Notes: a model not told the origin generated them from the sequence alone. DNA of 64,000 nt from Dipodascopsis uninucleata var. uninucleata (GCA_030568195.1 JAJLTO010000009.1:496001-560000); one strand, 5' to 3'; positions 21,653 to 32,704 are shown, counted from the stretch's first letter. Numbers and translations: made by a program.

Positions 21653-22933
21653 ATGTACACTGCATCTACTTCTGCATCACTGACGGATCATGTCGGAGAG
21701 GGCAAAGAAGGTTTCAGCGAAGAAACAGGACTTATGGAGAAGCCTCCTCCTCTTATACATGTAAGTACACTATATAATACTTATAATCAAGATTATGGAT
21801 GTCTAATCTCATATTTAACTAAGAACATGATTGCCGGGTGTGTTGGAGGTGGTATGGGAGATTCTATAATGCATTCACTTGATACTGTAAAAACTCGACA
21901 GCAAGGTGCACCCGACATGCTGAAATATCGAAATATGATGACCGCATACATCACAATTTTTCGTGAAGAGGGCATAAGGCGGGGCCTTTATGGAGGATTT
22001 GTACCTGCTATGTGGGGAAGTTGTAAGTTCTCAATGTGATGTGTGGAAGCGCTATTCGGTTTAACAGAGGTTTCTTTTTCCAGTACCAGGAACTACGATA
22101 TTTTTTGGAACGTACGAGACAACCAAGAGAGCATTATATAGTTATGGTGTTCCTGAAACAGTCACACATTTAACTGCCGGTCTTCTAGGTGACCTTGCTG
22201 CATCAGTGATCTACGTGCCAACTGAAGTTCTGAAGACCAGACTTCAACTACAGGGACGCCATAACAATCCACATTTCAACAGCGGATACAACTATCTAGG
22301 TACTATTGATGCCATACAAACTATCATACGTGAAGAGAAATGGTCTGCTCTATTTTTTGGATACAAAGCCACACTTCTCCGAGATTTGCCTTTCTCTGCA
22401 CTTCAGCTTGCATTTTACGGTAAGCGGTCTTTTTTTAATTTTTAAGTCCTCTCTATAGCCTACTTTATTCTAACACACGGACCGTAGAACAATTTAGAAG
22501 TACAGCTCAAAAGCTGACCGGTATGCGGGAAATAGGACACGTGCAAGAACTTTTGACTGGTGCCACGGCAGGTGGTTTGGCAGGGGTTTTGACAACTCCT
22601 ATGGACGTTATCAAGACGAGACTTCAAACACAACGGGAGGAGCTGCCCAATAGCCGTATACCGGTTTCCGAACCGAAATCCGCGACAACAGAATCGAAAG
22701 GTGAGAAGATTGTTTCATCGGGACAATTCAAACTATCTAATGGTCGAGGACCGCAAACTGTACTCACTTCAGAGAGTGTTTTACAAGCGCTCCGAACCAT
22801 TTATCGGACCGAGGGAGTTAACGGACTTTTTGCCGGAGTTGGACCTCGATTTGTATGGACATCTATTCAGAGTAGCATCATGCTTTTTGTGTATCAGAAC
22901 ATTCTAAAGGTTTTGGAGGATGTTGATGTCTAG
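21653..22933 (+). CDS. MME1: Mitochondrial carrier, Mme1-like (YMR166C type)
   Basis: Six-helix inner-membrane carrier; the yeast relative Mme1 exports magnesium from mitochondria. Exons 21653-21760, 21824-22022, 22084-22419 and 22488-22933 give 362 residues (yeast 368). The three repeat signatures are visible: [24 protein letters not shown] and [12 protein letters not shown]. The first has Ser in place of the usual Pro, as in this subfamily. The segment [16 protein letters not shown] after repeat 2 is typical of YMR166C orthologues. A charged linker of about 45 residues sits in repeat 3. Intron 1 is 63 bases, a multiple of three, without an in-frame stop, so its removal is inferred from the GTAAGT donor, TCTAATC branch site and closer fit to carriers. 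The substrate is assigned by family resemblance only. Confidence 0.85.
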
Positions 22934-23784
22934 ATTGAACAACTTATTCTTTGGAAGGTGTTTCGTCCGTCCGCTGTGATGGCTTTGTTTTATACATATG
23001 CTATGCTACAATTTATCTTCTAATACTCTCTCCAATAATTTCTCGATTTTAGAGTATTTACTTGTTACGCGCTTGTTTTGTTTGTCCTATGAATGTTTAC
23101 TCATTTTATTCAAGCAAAGGGTGCGCCCAGACTCTATTCGAATTTTCTTGGTCATAGTTAACTAGGAGACATAGACTAGATTTTTTTTTTGTATTTATGT
23201 ATATGATACTTGCGTTCATTTATTGACATTATAATAATAGTTCCTTCTCATCTCATAGACATGATAGAGAGTTGCATTGAATTGCAAATTGGTTGCTCTT
23301 CTGTTTTGTCCTCACCTGCGTCTGTCTAGCTTTTTTGTCTGCTCGGCGGTACGGGTTATGTTTACTGTATATAGTTTTCTTTGTTTATTATTATTGTCTA
23401 TACACTATCTATGTGAGATGGCTTCCGCTCGGCCTTCCATTTAGAATGCTATTTTCGTATTTTTCGTACATAGGTCTCGAAAATTGCTGGCCACTTTACG
23501 GTCGCAATCACATATATTCTCTCTCTTATCGGAAAGCTGCACATAACTTCTGTCTATTTGAAATATTAACCCTAAACGCTTATTTATCTTCCAATCGTAC
23601 CAGCCAAAAGGAAATTCTTTCCAAAAAATTTGCTATTTATCCAGAGATTCTTCGCAATTGTTATTTTTATTAAGTGTTAAAGTGATAGTACATTTGTTTT
23701 GTCTGTAATATCAACGAACCGGCATTGTCAGAGTTTCTTAAGGTACATATATACGACGTAGAGCAAATTGATCGATAGATAGAA
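22934..23784. other. Intergenic region between the carrier and phosphoglycerate mutase genes
   Basis: 851 T-rich bases. A 126-codon plus-strand frame at 23293-23673 begins at TTG, is dominated by Leu/Tyr/Phe/Cys as T-rich DNA dictates, and is not credible. Otherwise the carrier 3' end and the promoter of the mutase. Confidence 0.5.
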
Positions 23785-25435
23785 ATGACTGACCAGAAAG
23801 TTTGCTTGATTGTCATTGGTAAGTACGGTGTGATGTACGGGAAAACAAATGAGAAATGGAAAGGCGGCTATGTAGAAGCTCTATGACAGAAAGTAAGGAA
23901 CTTGCTAACATAATATGGTATTTCAATGATTAGACGGATGGGGTATTGGTCAAAAGCCACCTAAGGATGGTGATGCCATCGCTGCAGCGGATACTCCAAC
24001 CATGGACTTTTTCGCTACTCAGAAGGGTTACACCACCCTTGAGGCATCTTCTACCTTTGTAGGATTGCCAGAGGGATTAATGGGTAACTCTGAGGTCGGA
24101 CATCTTAACATCGGCGCAGGTCGTGTGGTGTGGCAGGATGTGGTGCGAATTGACATGTCGATTAAGAAAGGCGAGTTCAGTAAGGTCGACAATGTAGTCA
24201 AGGCTATGGAGACTGCCAAGAGCGAATCTAATGGCCGACTTCACTTGATGGGTCTCTTGAGTGATGGCGGTGTCCATTCTCACCAGAAACACCTCTTTGA
24301 GTTGCTCAAAACTGCTAAGCTTAATGGCCTTACTGAGGTTTATGTCCATGCCTTTGGGGATGGTCGTGATACCGATCCGAAGTCTTTGACTGGATATATG
24401 GAGACTCTCCTCGGTGTGTTCAAAGAGATTGGTGTTGGTAAGCTTGCCACTGTTGTTGGCAGATACTATGCAATGGACCGTGATAAGAGATGGGATCGTG
24501 TTGAAATTGCTCTTAAAGGTATAATAGCTGGTGAAGGCGAGACCTCTACAGAGGACGAGATTGTATCCACCATCAAAGCTCGTTACGAGGCCGGTGAGAC
24601 TGATGAGTTCATACGTCCAATTATTGTTAATGGACCAGATGCTCGTGTTCGTGCCGGAGACTCTATCTTTGTCTTCAACTACCGCTCTGACCGTGCTCGT
24701 GAGATCACCCAGCTCCTTGGAGTCGATTCTTCTCCAATTGACCTTCCGATCCCTGAGAATCTCAAGATCACCACCATGACTCAGTATAAGGCTGACTATC
24801 CTTTCTCCGTTGCATTCCCCCCTCAGCGAATGGGTGACGTTTTAGCTGAGTGGCTCGGAAAGCAGAATGTAAGACAGGTACACATTGCTGAGACCGAGAA
24901 GTACGCCCATGTCACATTCTTCTTCAATGGTGGTGTTGAAAAACAATACAACCTTGAAGAACGTGACATGATTCCTTCTCCAAAGGTAGCTACCTACGAT
25001 CTTGATCCTAAGATGTCACAGCACAAAGTCGCTGACAAGGTTGCCTCTCGCATGGCGGAACAGAAATTTCCATTCGTTATGTGCAATCTCGCTGCTCCTG
25101 ATATGGTTGGTCATACCGGAAAATACGAGGCTGCAATTGTTGCTGTTACGCACTGTGACCAAGCTATCAAGACTATTTATGATGCTTGCGTTGCACAGGG
25201 ATATGTTCTCTTCGTTACTGCTGATCATGGGAATGCTGAAGAGATGAAGACTGACGAAGGTAAGCCGAAGACTTCGCACACTACCAACAAGGTACCTCTC
25301 GTTATGGCTAATGCCCCAGCTGAGTGGTCTCTCAAGCATGGCGGTGCTCTTGGTGATGTCGCTCCTACTATCCTCTCTGTCATGGGACTTCCACAGCCAG
25401 AGGACATGACTGGATCTAACTTACTTGTCAAGTAA
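23785..25435 (+). CDS. 2,3-bisphosphoglycerate-independent phosphoglycerate mutase
   Basis: Interconverts 3- and 2-phosphoglycerate in glycolysis and gluconeogenesis by a Mn-dependent, alkaline-phosphatase-like mechanism. Exon 23785-23818 joins exon 23934-25435 in phase 1, giving 511 residues, the usual length. The N-terminus reads CLIVIDGWG (metal-binding Asp), and LMGNSEVGHLNIGAGR holds the catalytic Ser64. HAFGDGRDTDPKS, RYYAMDRDKRWDR, FNYRSDRAREI, FFFNGG, NLAAPDMVGHTG and VTADHGNAEEM supply the substrate and metal ligands. An exact TGCTAAC branch site precedes the acceptor. This enzyme type occurs in filamentous ascomycetes and some other fungi but not in Saccharomyces, which uses the unrelated cofactor-dependent enzyme, so it helps place the organism. 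Confidence 0.96.
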
Positions 25436-26319
25436 GCTGTTGAAAGTGCTTGAGTTGGATAGTTTTCGTTATTCCTTCATTATCTTTGCTAGATACTTTT
25501 AGACTCTTCCAATTTTTTCTATCGCAGACTTAAAGGTATATAAGATATAACTTGGGCTGGCCCATAGTAAATCTTAAATATATTATATTATAAATAAAGA
25601 AATACATATATGTGTATGTTGTTATTTATCGGTTTTAAATACAACTATTATACACAAGATGAATTTGTCGTGTAATAGTCTTCCATGTATTTTAACGTGC
25701 AAAATCATATCTGTTCGTTCATGATCGTTTGACAATACGTATGACAGGTGGGTTTAAGATACAACACATAATACTGTTAGACAAATGTTTTCTATTAGCG
25801 AATAATGTAGTGGAGTAGATGCCAGCAAGATTTGAAACCAAATATCTCTGCCATGATATTTTTACCTGAAAGCAGCTGTCTGAACGAGTTATATTAACAT
25901 AGTTTAGCTGTCCAGTCATACTCGCTAATAATCTATATAATGCATCTTAGAAGGTAGTCATCAGACGCTTTTTTTCTGTTCACTGATGCCATAGCGCCGT
26001 TCTGATTAAAATATGGCGAGAAATATACACATGTATTTGAAGAGATCTGACACCATCCTTTAATCATGGCTCAATGAGTCTTTTGAGAACCTCCAATACA
26101 AAATATGGAGTATCACGAGAAAAGCCGAATAATTAATGGGAAGTCATTGAAACACCCATGTAAGGGATACATGATATATGCTGATGCAATTATTAATCTC
26201 TAAATTAAAATTTATACCTCACTTGATAAATGCTTCCACTAAAACAAAAACACTAGGAAAGCCAAAACCAAAATAGCGAACAGAAAATAAATGCGTTCTA
26301 ATATATACTATTTTACTGT
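25436..26319. other. Convergent intergenic region
   Basis: 884 AT-rich bases between two 3' ends. A minus-strand ATG frame at 25919-25719 includes a possible GTAAAA donor and CTAAC-AG acceptor, but the product is not recognisable and I do not call it a gene. Confidence 0.45.
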
Positions 26320-27312
26320 TTAAAAGATAGCAACAGCATTAGGTGGAGAAGAGACACCTCCTACAGCGTTGAAAGGAACGGACGACACGAAAAAGGAGAA
26401 GCGATTGAGTTTATGGCATAACTCAGACAAGCCCTCCAGGTCAAACATCTCACCGATAGGCATACCCCAACCAGCTAGTAAATGGTAATGATGAGAAAAT
26501 GAACGATTTTGAATAGGATAGATTTCCCATGAAACAGCGTCCGATGCAACTGCAACAAAATGATTGTTCCAAATCCATCTAAGCATTTCATCGGTCTCTT
26601 CTAGTCCAGCATGCATAGGCACTTTGGCAGCCTGGTATGCTTTACGCTGACTCTCATTCATATTTTCCCATTCTTTTATGAGTCCAATTCGGACGAAAAG
26701 TAGATCTCCTGGTTTGATTTCGACTTTAAAATGCTCAATTGTTGCCTTGATATGCTCGAGTGGAATAATGTGCTTTTCGAAACTCGAATATTTTATATCA
26801 TTCAGCTCGGCCCAGGCCGCGTAGTCAACTAGAACACCTCTAGTGACAATTCCTTGTTTTGCCCAATGATGGATTCCAATCCTATCCGTCTCATATATCT
26901 CTTTACGTGTAGTCCCTCCAAACCAAAGAGGTTCATCGACCTTCTCATCACCTTCACTGTAGGATCCCGGTTGCGAGTGATGTCTAAATCCATCCCACTG
27001 GGACGACTGCTGTGGATTGATGTGGTACTCGTCGTCGAAGGCTTCCGGCGACACAGGCTTGATCTTCATGTCGAAATTAATTCTATTAAAAGGTGGATAG
27101 TCGAGATTGTGGAATTCCCATCCAAGACTGACTCTTTCACCGCTCCTGATTTCGCTAGCTGCGCTCTTAGCAATGTGCTCAGGTGTGAGGAGGTTAAGCA
27201 TACCTAGGCCCTCTTCACGAGAACCTGGTGAACCCCACACCCAAAACTGGTGCTTATTCTCAAGCTCATCATACGAAGGAAGTTCCTTGAATGATTTAGG
27301 TGTCATGGTCAT
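26320..27312 (-). CDS. Cyclase-family (kynurenine formamidase-like) metal-dependent hydrolase
   Basis: Member of the putative cyclase superfamily (PF04199), which includes bacterial kynurenine formamidases; fungal members are mostly uncharacterised. Single exon of 330 residues from the ATG at 27312 (MTMTPKSFKELPSYDEL). The region SQWDGFRHHSQPG at about residue 105-120 corresponds to the family's HxGTHxDxxxH metal site in the altered fungal form. GLIKEWENMNE, EETDEMLRWIWNNHFVAVASDAVSWE and HHYHLLAGWGMPIGEMFDLE are typical of the fungal branch (the last being the conserved C-terminal region with His and Glu). The reaction and substrate cannot be read from sequence. A small plus-strand gene starts 237 bases away on the other strand. 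Confidence 0.85.
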   Translation of the reverse strand: MTMTPKSFKELPSYDELENKHQFWVWGSPGSREEGLGMLNLLTPEHIAKSAASEIRSGERVSLGWEFHNLDYPPFNRINFDMKIKPVSPEAFDDEYHINPQQSSQWDGFRHHSQPGSYSEGDEKVDEPLWFGGTTRKEIYETDRIGIHHWAKQGIVTRGVLVDYAAWAELNDIKYSSFEKHIIPLEHIKATIEHFKVEIKPGDLLFVRIGLIKEWENMNESQRKAYQAAKVPMHAGLEETDEMLRWIWNNHFVAVASDAVSWEIYPIQNRSFSHHYHLLAGWGMPIGEMFDLEGLSELCHKLNRFSFFVSSVPFNAVGGVSSPPNAVAIF

Positions 27313-27549
27313 AGAGTAAAACTTGGAGAGCAATTGATTTCGAGATGTTTAAGTATATCGAGGAACTTTAGTAGTAATAGAGAACGGGTATAAATGGTAT
27401 TTATATAGCAATGTTCAAACAGGATTTTGGTCATATCCCGCGTGCAATATTTCAGTTCTACTTTCAGTCGCAAAATAGCTTTCCTAATCTTCAATTTCTT
27501 TCCTTGCTCATTTCAAATGCATTTTGCTCTATTTAAGAAACGAACAAGT
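27313..27549. promoter_or_regulatory. Divergent promoter between the cyclase gene and a small spliced gene
   Basis: Short shared 5' region. An upstream in-frame ATG for the plus-strand gene at 27517 would add 11 residues (MHFALFKKRTS). Confidence 0.35.
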
Positions 27550-27958
27550 ATGGAAAGCGGGGTTACTCAAGCCGCACTTCACAAACCTAATTCAGATATC
27601 CCGCAAGATATCAAGAGTGCCACGGTATGTAAGTCATTAAGGGACTGAAATTCCATCTGGATATCAAAAAACCAGAAAAACGTGTTCTACGACCTTGTTC
27701 TCAGCAAATTTAGAGCGAGTGTACGCATTTTCTATGTACATTACTGCCACTATGGAGGTGAGTTGTAAAGCTCTCCTGTATATAATTACCCTACATACTA
27801 TATGCAAGGCACTTAGACATTAACCTAAACATGCCTCCGAATTGGAATTCGTTTTACGATAGCTTGAACCTATCGCTAATAGTTCGGCAATAATATATAA
27901 TACACAACGTGCAGAATTTCGACGCAAAATGCCAAATACGGCAGAACTGGAATATTAG
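27550..27958 (+). CDS. Small three-exon gene, unidentified 75-residue protein
   Basis: Reconstructed by splicing: exons 27550-27628, 27705-27757 and 27863-27958. Donors are GTAAGT and GTGAGT, acceptors are TCTCAG and CGATAG. Introns are 76 and 105 bases, and the second has a CCTAAAC branch-like site. Phases 1 and 0 close exactly to a 76-codon frame ending in TAG. The product starts MESGVTQAALHKPNSDIPQD, continues NLERVYAFSMYITATMELEP and ends FRRKMPNTAELEY. It has no membrane segment or signal. I do not recognise it, but the frame runs without stops through two independent splice joins, which favours a real gene. It lies between the cyclase gene (divergent) and eIF3k (convergent, 135 bases). 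The start could instead be 27517. Confidence 0.6.
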
Positions 27959-28093
27959 TCAAGCACACCATTATACTCGAAGTACTATGCATATTGATAG
28001 ATATATATGACAAGACATTGGCCAGCATTAGAAATTCTTTTAAAACAGATACTCATTGAAACCAGTGATTCTTAAAGTAGCGAAAAATAACTT

Positions 28094-29191
28094 TTACACC
28101 CGTAAATCGTTCTCATACACGCGCCGGATCAACCTACCTAACTGCTCTAATTTGACCTTACTCTCAGAAGTGGAAGGCTGTTTAGCTTCGGTAGCATTGA
28201 CATTAGAAGCCTCATTGCTGTCAACAAGCACAACTTCATCACCCATGATCTCCCACCCCTTCATCTCACGCGCAATCCAGCTCTTAAGCTGTTCCTCTGT
28301 CTCAAAATTAAAATAACCCAGGGCAATATCAGTCTTGATCTTAGTCATGGACAAGTACAAAGCGCGGACGATACCACGCCTGATATCGTCCTCGAAGCCG
28401 ACGACATCAGCAACAAGATCGGCATACTCTTCATCAACGTCACTGGAAAGTGTTCGCCAGAACAGAGTGAACTCGGCTGACTCTAAGAGATTGTTCAGGT
28501 AGGTAAGTCTGTGAACGCTGTTTGTCAGTTGATCTTCAGAGTCGGCAGATGGCGCTGTTTTCAAAGAGCTCAAGTTGTACTTGGCCAACAATGCTGGGGG
28601 CAATAAATGCAGGCACAGTGAGAAATCCAAATCAGGAAACACTGTTAGCGCTTTACTCAGGATGTTGATGATTGTATCTTCTCGACTTAACTGTGGATTG
28701 AACTGATATCTGTTCAATATAACAAAAAAATTTTCAGTTAGTTGTGTCTACTTCCAATTTCGAACCATTCACAAATCATCCTCATTCATAATAATCAAAC
28801 ATTGATCACGATCAGAAACAACTATGAGACTAGTATATCAGGTAGAGCTAATAATAAGCTGCCATTGTCCCTGTTTTGTCACAGGAACTACAATAATACA
28901 TGCTATAATTCTTTTTTTTTCATCATCTACCAGTCTCATGTTCATCTGTCGTCCCATACTCAGACATCAATTTATAATATCTTCCATCTAATATTCCAGT
29001 TATATCGTAACTCACAGCTTTAGCAAAGCCAAATTGGCCATGATATCACTAGTTCCAGTAGAACATTGTGTTGCTACATAATCCTGAAGGATAGTTGTCG
29101 TCTCGGGATTATATCTTGACAAAGTAGTCAAGATCTCCTCAATTTCGACAGGTCGACCTGATGCTGGTGCTGCTATTATCGACGAAGGCAT
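28094..29191 (-). CDS. Translation initiation factor eIF3 subunit K
   Basis: Non-core subunit of eIF3, forming a pair with eIF3l in the PCI octamer. Exons 29191-29016 and 28709-28094 are joined in phase 2 across a 306-base intron, giving 263 residues. Exon 1 carries the diagnostic start [21 protein letters not shown] and ILQDYV, with [13 protein letters not shown] formed across the junction. The rest is the PCI/winged-helix part: [31 protein letters not shown], then [20 protein letters not shown]. Residues about 215-240 ([20 protein letters not shown]) are a variable insertion. Orthologues are known in filamentous ascomycetes such as Neurospora and absent from most budding yeasts. The ATG at 29191 is the first in frame after the promoter. 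Confidence 0.93.
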
Positions 29192-29719
29192 CTCTTTCAA
29201 AGTGAAACTGTGATTTCTGCGATTGATCCACTAATTCTGTTTCAATTTGATGCCTTAATATCCGCCTGGCCCTCCAGTTAGCAGTAATACTCGATCTTTG
29301 AAATCTGCGCTGAGAATGAAAAAAAGAGGCGTAAAAAAATTTCTCCTCTAATTTTGCACTCCTGATCAGGGTAACACTACGCGGATTTTGTCATGAACTT
29401 TCGAAAAATCCTTCAAAGGCAAGTGATCTTATACTTATTGGAACAAGAATCTTGTCTATCTGGATTTTTTTCTTCAAATATTTGTATGTATATATACACT
29501 CAAAAAGAATATCAACTTGGAATATATACATAAAATATATCTATCAAATAGCATACAATAAAATAATAAATTGATTTTGTTTGTTGGATTACTATTCTGG
29601 CTCTAAAAGAACAAAAAACAAGATAAAACTACTAAGACTCTGCCTTCATTTTAAAGTCATCTGTCTACTTTTTTTGCAGGCATCAACTCTCAAATATAAT
29701 ATATCTTGCGTGACTCTTG
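29192..29719. promoter_or_regulatory. Divergent region between eIF3k and RNA14
   Basis: 528 AT-rich bases. A pyrimidine-rich TTTTTTTGCAG at 29669-29679, with TACTAAG upstream at about 29628, looks like the end of a leader intron of RNA14. The donor is not certain. Confidence 0.4.
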
Positions 29720-32704
29720 ATGGCTGCTTCGCCAGCAACTGTGGAGTCTAATGGGGACTCACTGGCCACTGTAGAAGTAGCAGCCTCATCCTTGGAAGCT
29801 CCAGGAAGCACATCACCAGCAACACCAGTGTCGTTAGATGGGCACCAGGATGTAGCTGCTGGTAACGAAGAAGTTGATATAGATCTAAAGCCATCAGGAT
29901 CAGAGGAGAAGGAAGTAGGTTCAGATATTATTGCTAATGCCGATTCTACGTCGAGACGGGTGGCTATGGATGCCGATATAGCGCCTACGAACGACCTTGC
30001 AGGAGAAGCTACGTCGTCATCAGAGGTTAGCCGTGCTCCAGCTTCGTACACAAATAATAATGTTGGTATGCTGGCGCACAGTGATGGTAGCGGTAATGGT
30101 GAAAATGATGACGATGCAATGAGTGATGGCGGAAGCAGGATCGCCAATGTTGAAAATGGCGAGCAGACCAATCTGGCCGGTCCGCAGACAGTTGCGAGCC
30201 CATCGTCTACCCAAGGATCTGATATGCTAGAAGCTGCACCAGATGGTGTGGTAGTAAGTCAGACTCAGACACGTCGAAAGCGGTTACCCCAGGATATAGC
30301 GGGCCTTCTTGAAGATCGACTGACGAAACTGGGGTCACAGGCTCCTCTGTCTTTGTATAATTCATTAATCGACGAGTATCGCAAGCGCGGCAAGCTTGAT
30401 CTACTTAGATCTGTTTTTGAACGAAGCATTACTGCTTATCCATCAGTATCTGCCCAGTGGTTGTCATATTTGGAGTTTGAACAGCAATGTGGTGAGTTTG
30501 TGCGAGCAGATCAGTTGTTTACTCGGGCAGTCACAGCAGTGCCTAGTAGTTTTGAAGTATGGGTGGCCTATCTAGATTATGTTCGCCGAAGAAATAATAT
30601 CGCTACCGATGGTGCGACAGCAAGGAATGAAATCCTCAGAGCATTTGAACTTGTAACAAATAAAGTTGGCGTTGACGTCCGCTCTGGTTCCGTTTGGCGC
30701 GAATATATTTCTTTTGTTAGAGACACTCCAACTGGTGGATCAACATGGGAAGAGCAACAGAAGATGGATTTGAGTCGAAAAGTTTTTCAAAGGGCTGTAA
30801 CTATTCCATTTGAGGGCCTTGAAAGTGTATGGTCTGACTATAATGCTTTTGAAAATGGCTTGAACAAGACTACTGCTCGGAAGTTCATTTCTGATAAAGC
30901 ACCAGTATATATCACAGCTAGAACTGCTCTGCGCGAACTTCAAAACATAACCAATGAAATTAATCGTGATGCAGTTTCATCAGCTCCGAAGTGGTCATCT
31001 GATGCTTATTATAATCAAGTAGTATTGTTTAGGCGGTGGATATCATGGGAAAAGTCTGATCCTCTTGGTTTCCGTAATCACGAGTCTCCTGAGTTAGGTA
31101 AAACAATGCTTAACGAACGTATAATGTATGCATTTAGACAAGCTTTGCAATCTCTTCGACATTTGCCTCAACTATGGTTTGAAGTTGCCGAATACTGTGC
31201 TAGTTTGCCGGATGAAGATCTTGTTCTACAGTTTTTGAAAGAAGGTACGGCGGCAAATCCTCTTAGTCTATTATTAAATTTCAGACTTGCAGAAGTGTAC
31301 GAAATGAAAAAGAAGAAAGAAGAAGCCAAAAAGATCTATCAAGCATTAGCAAGTCATATAATTGCTAAAATCAAACAAGTTGAGGATCACTGTGAGTCAA
31401 CCAAACGAGTACTACAAAATCGTGAAGAGACAAAATCAATATACGCATCTGGTAATGGTAGTGAGAAATTCGAAAAATCGGATGATGATGAGTTAGAGAT
31501 AGACGGTGAACTAGTAGCGCTCACAAGCTTGGATGATTCCAGCGAGGGAGATACATTCGAGACAAGAATCAAAAGGGTGGAAGATTACACTCAAGAACGC
31601 ATTACAATTTTGTCAAAGGACTTCACAATGTGTAACACGATGTATATGAGAGCTGTAAAGCGCATGGATGGTCTCAAGGCTGCTAGGCAAGTTTTCAGCG
31701 AAGCTCGAAAATCTTCATATGCAACTTATCATATCTATGTGTCTTCAGCTATGATGGAATATCATCATAACAAGGGGCCTGACATTGCCAGCAAGATCTT
31801 CGAGATTGGACTCAAACGATTTCCAGAAACGGTGGAGTTTATTGAGCGATATCTTGATTTTCTGTTGCTGACGAACGATGATACAAATGCGCGAGCCTTG
31901 TTTGAACGAACGTTATCAAAACTTTCAGCCCAGGCCGCTAGACCACTTGTTCGACGGTTCTATGAGTATGAGGCAGCATATGGTGGGGAGCTGAATGGAG
32001 TTCTCAAGCTTGAAAGTCGGATGGCCGAAATGTATCCAGACCTTGCGTCAATCGTACGTTTTGCCGAACGCTACACATTTAACGGACATAGTGTGATCGA
32101 TGAACGTGACGTTGATCCTGACGTGTATGATAATATTTTGCAAGAGGAAGAAGAAAGTGACCTTGAGTACGATGACGATGCGATGGAGCTTGTACCGACG
32201 GTGTCCGTCGTGGATGCTTCGTCAAAAGCTGCCAGAGCTCTCAAACGAGCGCACGAAGACTCTCGTTCCGAATCACGCAAGAGACTACGTCGTCGTATAG
32301 CTACAGTCGACTCCACAGGATTTAATGGAAGCACAAATTCAAATAATAATAATGTGGCCAGTGGCACAGCTACTGGCTTAGCAGGAGCTGCGGTGGTCAG
32401 CTCCGCAAAGAATATGCTCGGAACCACGAGTCAAGGATCAAGTATCTCTTCAAGCCTTTCTGCGGGTCATGGCACGTCTGCTGGTGCCAATACTGGTCAG
32501 GCAGTTACTGCAGTAGGTACCTCTGCGATTGTCACCAATACCCTTCCGGATGGTATAATGAAGCTTTTGAGTCTGTTACCTCCCGTGTCGACTTATAAGG
32601 CAGTACTATTTGATCCTGATGAACTGATCAAGCTGCTCGGGAACACATATATCCCGATGACACCCCCTCCAAAAGCAGATCTTAGCCGGTTCAAAAAAGC
32701 ATAA
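29720..32704 (+). CDS. RNA14: mRNA 3'-end processing protein Rna14 (CstF-77 type)
   Basis: Scaffold of cleavage factor IA, which recognises the polyadenylation signal with Rna15. Single exon of 994 residues, well above yeast (677). Residues 1-180 are a low-complexity Ala/Ser/Glu/Asp extension. From about residue 190 come tandem HAT (half-a-TPR) repeats: LYNSLIDEYRKRGKLDLLRSVFERSI, WLSYLEFEQQCGEFVRADQLF, VWVAYLDYVRRRN, SVWREYISFV and VWSDYNAFENGLNKTTARKF, through PETVEFIERYLDFLL. An acidic then basic linker (about 800-870) and a Ser/Gly/Ala-rich stretch follow. The C-terminal segment TLPDGIMKLLSLLPPVSTYKA and IKLLGNTYIP matches the family's monkeytail that binds Rna15. I start at the ATG at 29720. 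Confidence 0.95.
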   Translation: MAASPATVESNGDSLATVEVAASSLEAPGSTSPATPVSLDGHQDVAAGNEEVDIDLKPSGSEEKEVGSDIIANADSTSRRVAMDADIAPTNDLAGEATSSSEVSRAPASYTNNNVGMLAHSDGSGNGENDDDAMSDGGSRIANVENGEQTNLAGPQTVASPSSTQGSDMLEAAPDGVVVSQTQTRRKRLPQDIAGLLEDRLTKLGSQAPLSLYNSLIDEYRKRGKLDLLRSVFERSITAYPSVSAQWLSYLEFEQQCGEFVRADQLFTRAVTAVPSSFEVWVAYLDYVRRRNNIATDGATARNEILRAFELVTNKVGVDVRSGSVWREYISFVRDTPTGGSTWEEQQKMDLSRKVFQRAVTIPFEGLESVWSDYNAFENGLNKTTARKFISDKAPVYITARTALRELQNITNEINRDAVSSAPKWSSDAYYNQVVLFRRWISWEKSDPLGFRNHESPELGKTMLNERIMYAFRQALQSLRHLPQLWFEVAEYCASLPDEDLVLQFLKEGTAANPLSLLLNFRLAEVYEMKKKKEEAKKIYQALASHIIAKIKQVEDHCESTKRVLQNREETKSIYASGNGSEKFEKSDDDELEIDGELVALTSLDDSSEGDTFETRIKRVEDYTQERITILSKDFTMCNTMYMRAVKRMDGLKAARQVFSEARKSSYATYHIYVSSAMMEYHHNKGPDIASKIFEIGLKRFPETVEFIERYLDFLLLTNDDTNARALFERTLSKLSAQAARPLVRRFYEYEAAYGGELNGVLKLESRMAEMYPDLASIVRFAERYTFNGHSVIDERDVDPDVYDNILQEEEESDLEYDDDAMELVPTVSVVDASSKAARALKRAHEDSRSESRKRLRRRIATVDSTGFNGSTNSNNNNVASGTATGLAGAAVVSSAKNMLGTTSQGSSISSSLSAGHGTSAGANTGQAVTAVGTSAIVTNTLPDGIMKLLSLLPPVSTYKAVLFDPDELIKLLGNTYIPMTPPPKADLSRFKKA

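Noticed and set aside
23293-23673. 126-codon hydrophobic ORF
   Set aside because: Begins at TTG and its composition follows the T-rich base content; no plausible promoter or family.
25719-25919. Minus-strand ORF beginning MTGQLNYVNITRSDS with a possible intron
   Set aside because: The spliced continuation is short and not protein-like enough, and the donor GTAAAA is weak.
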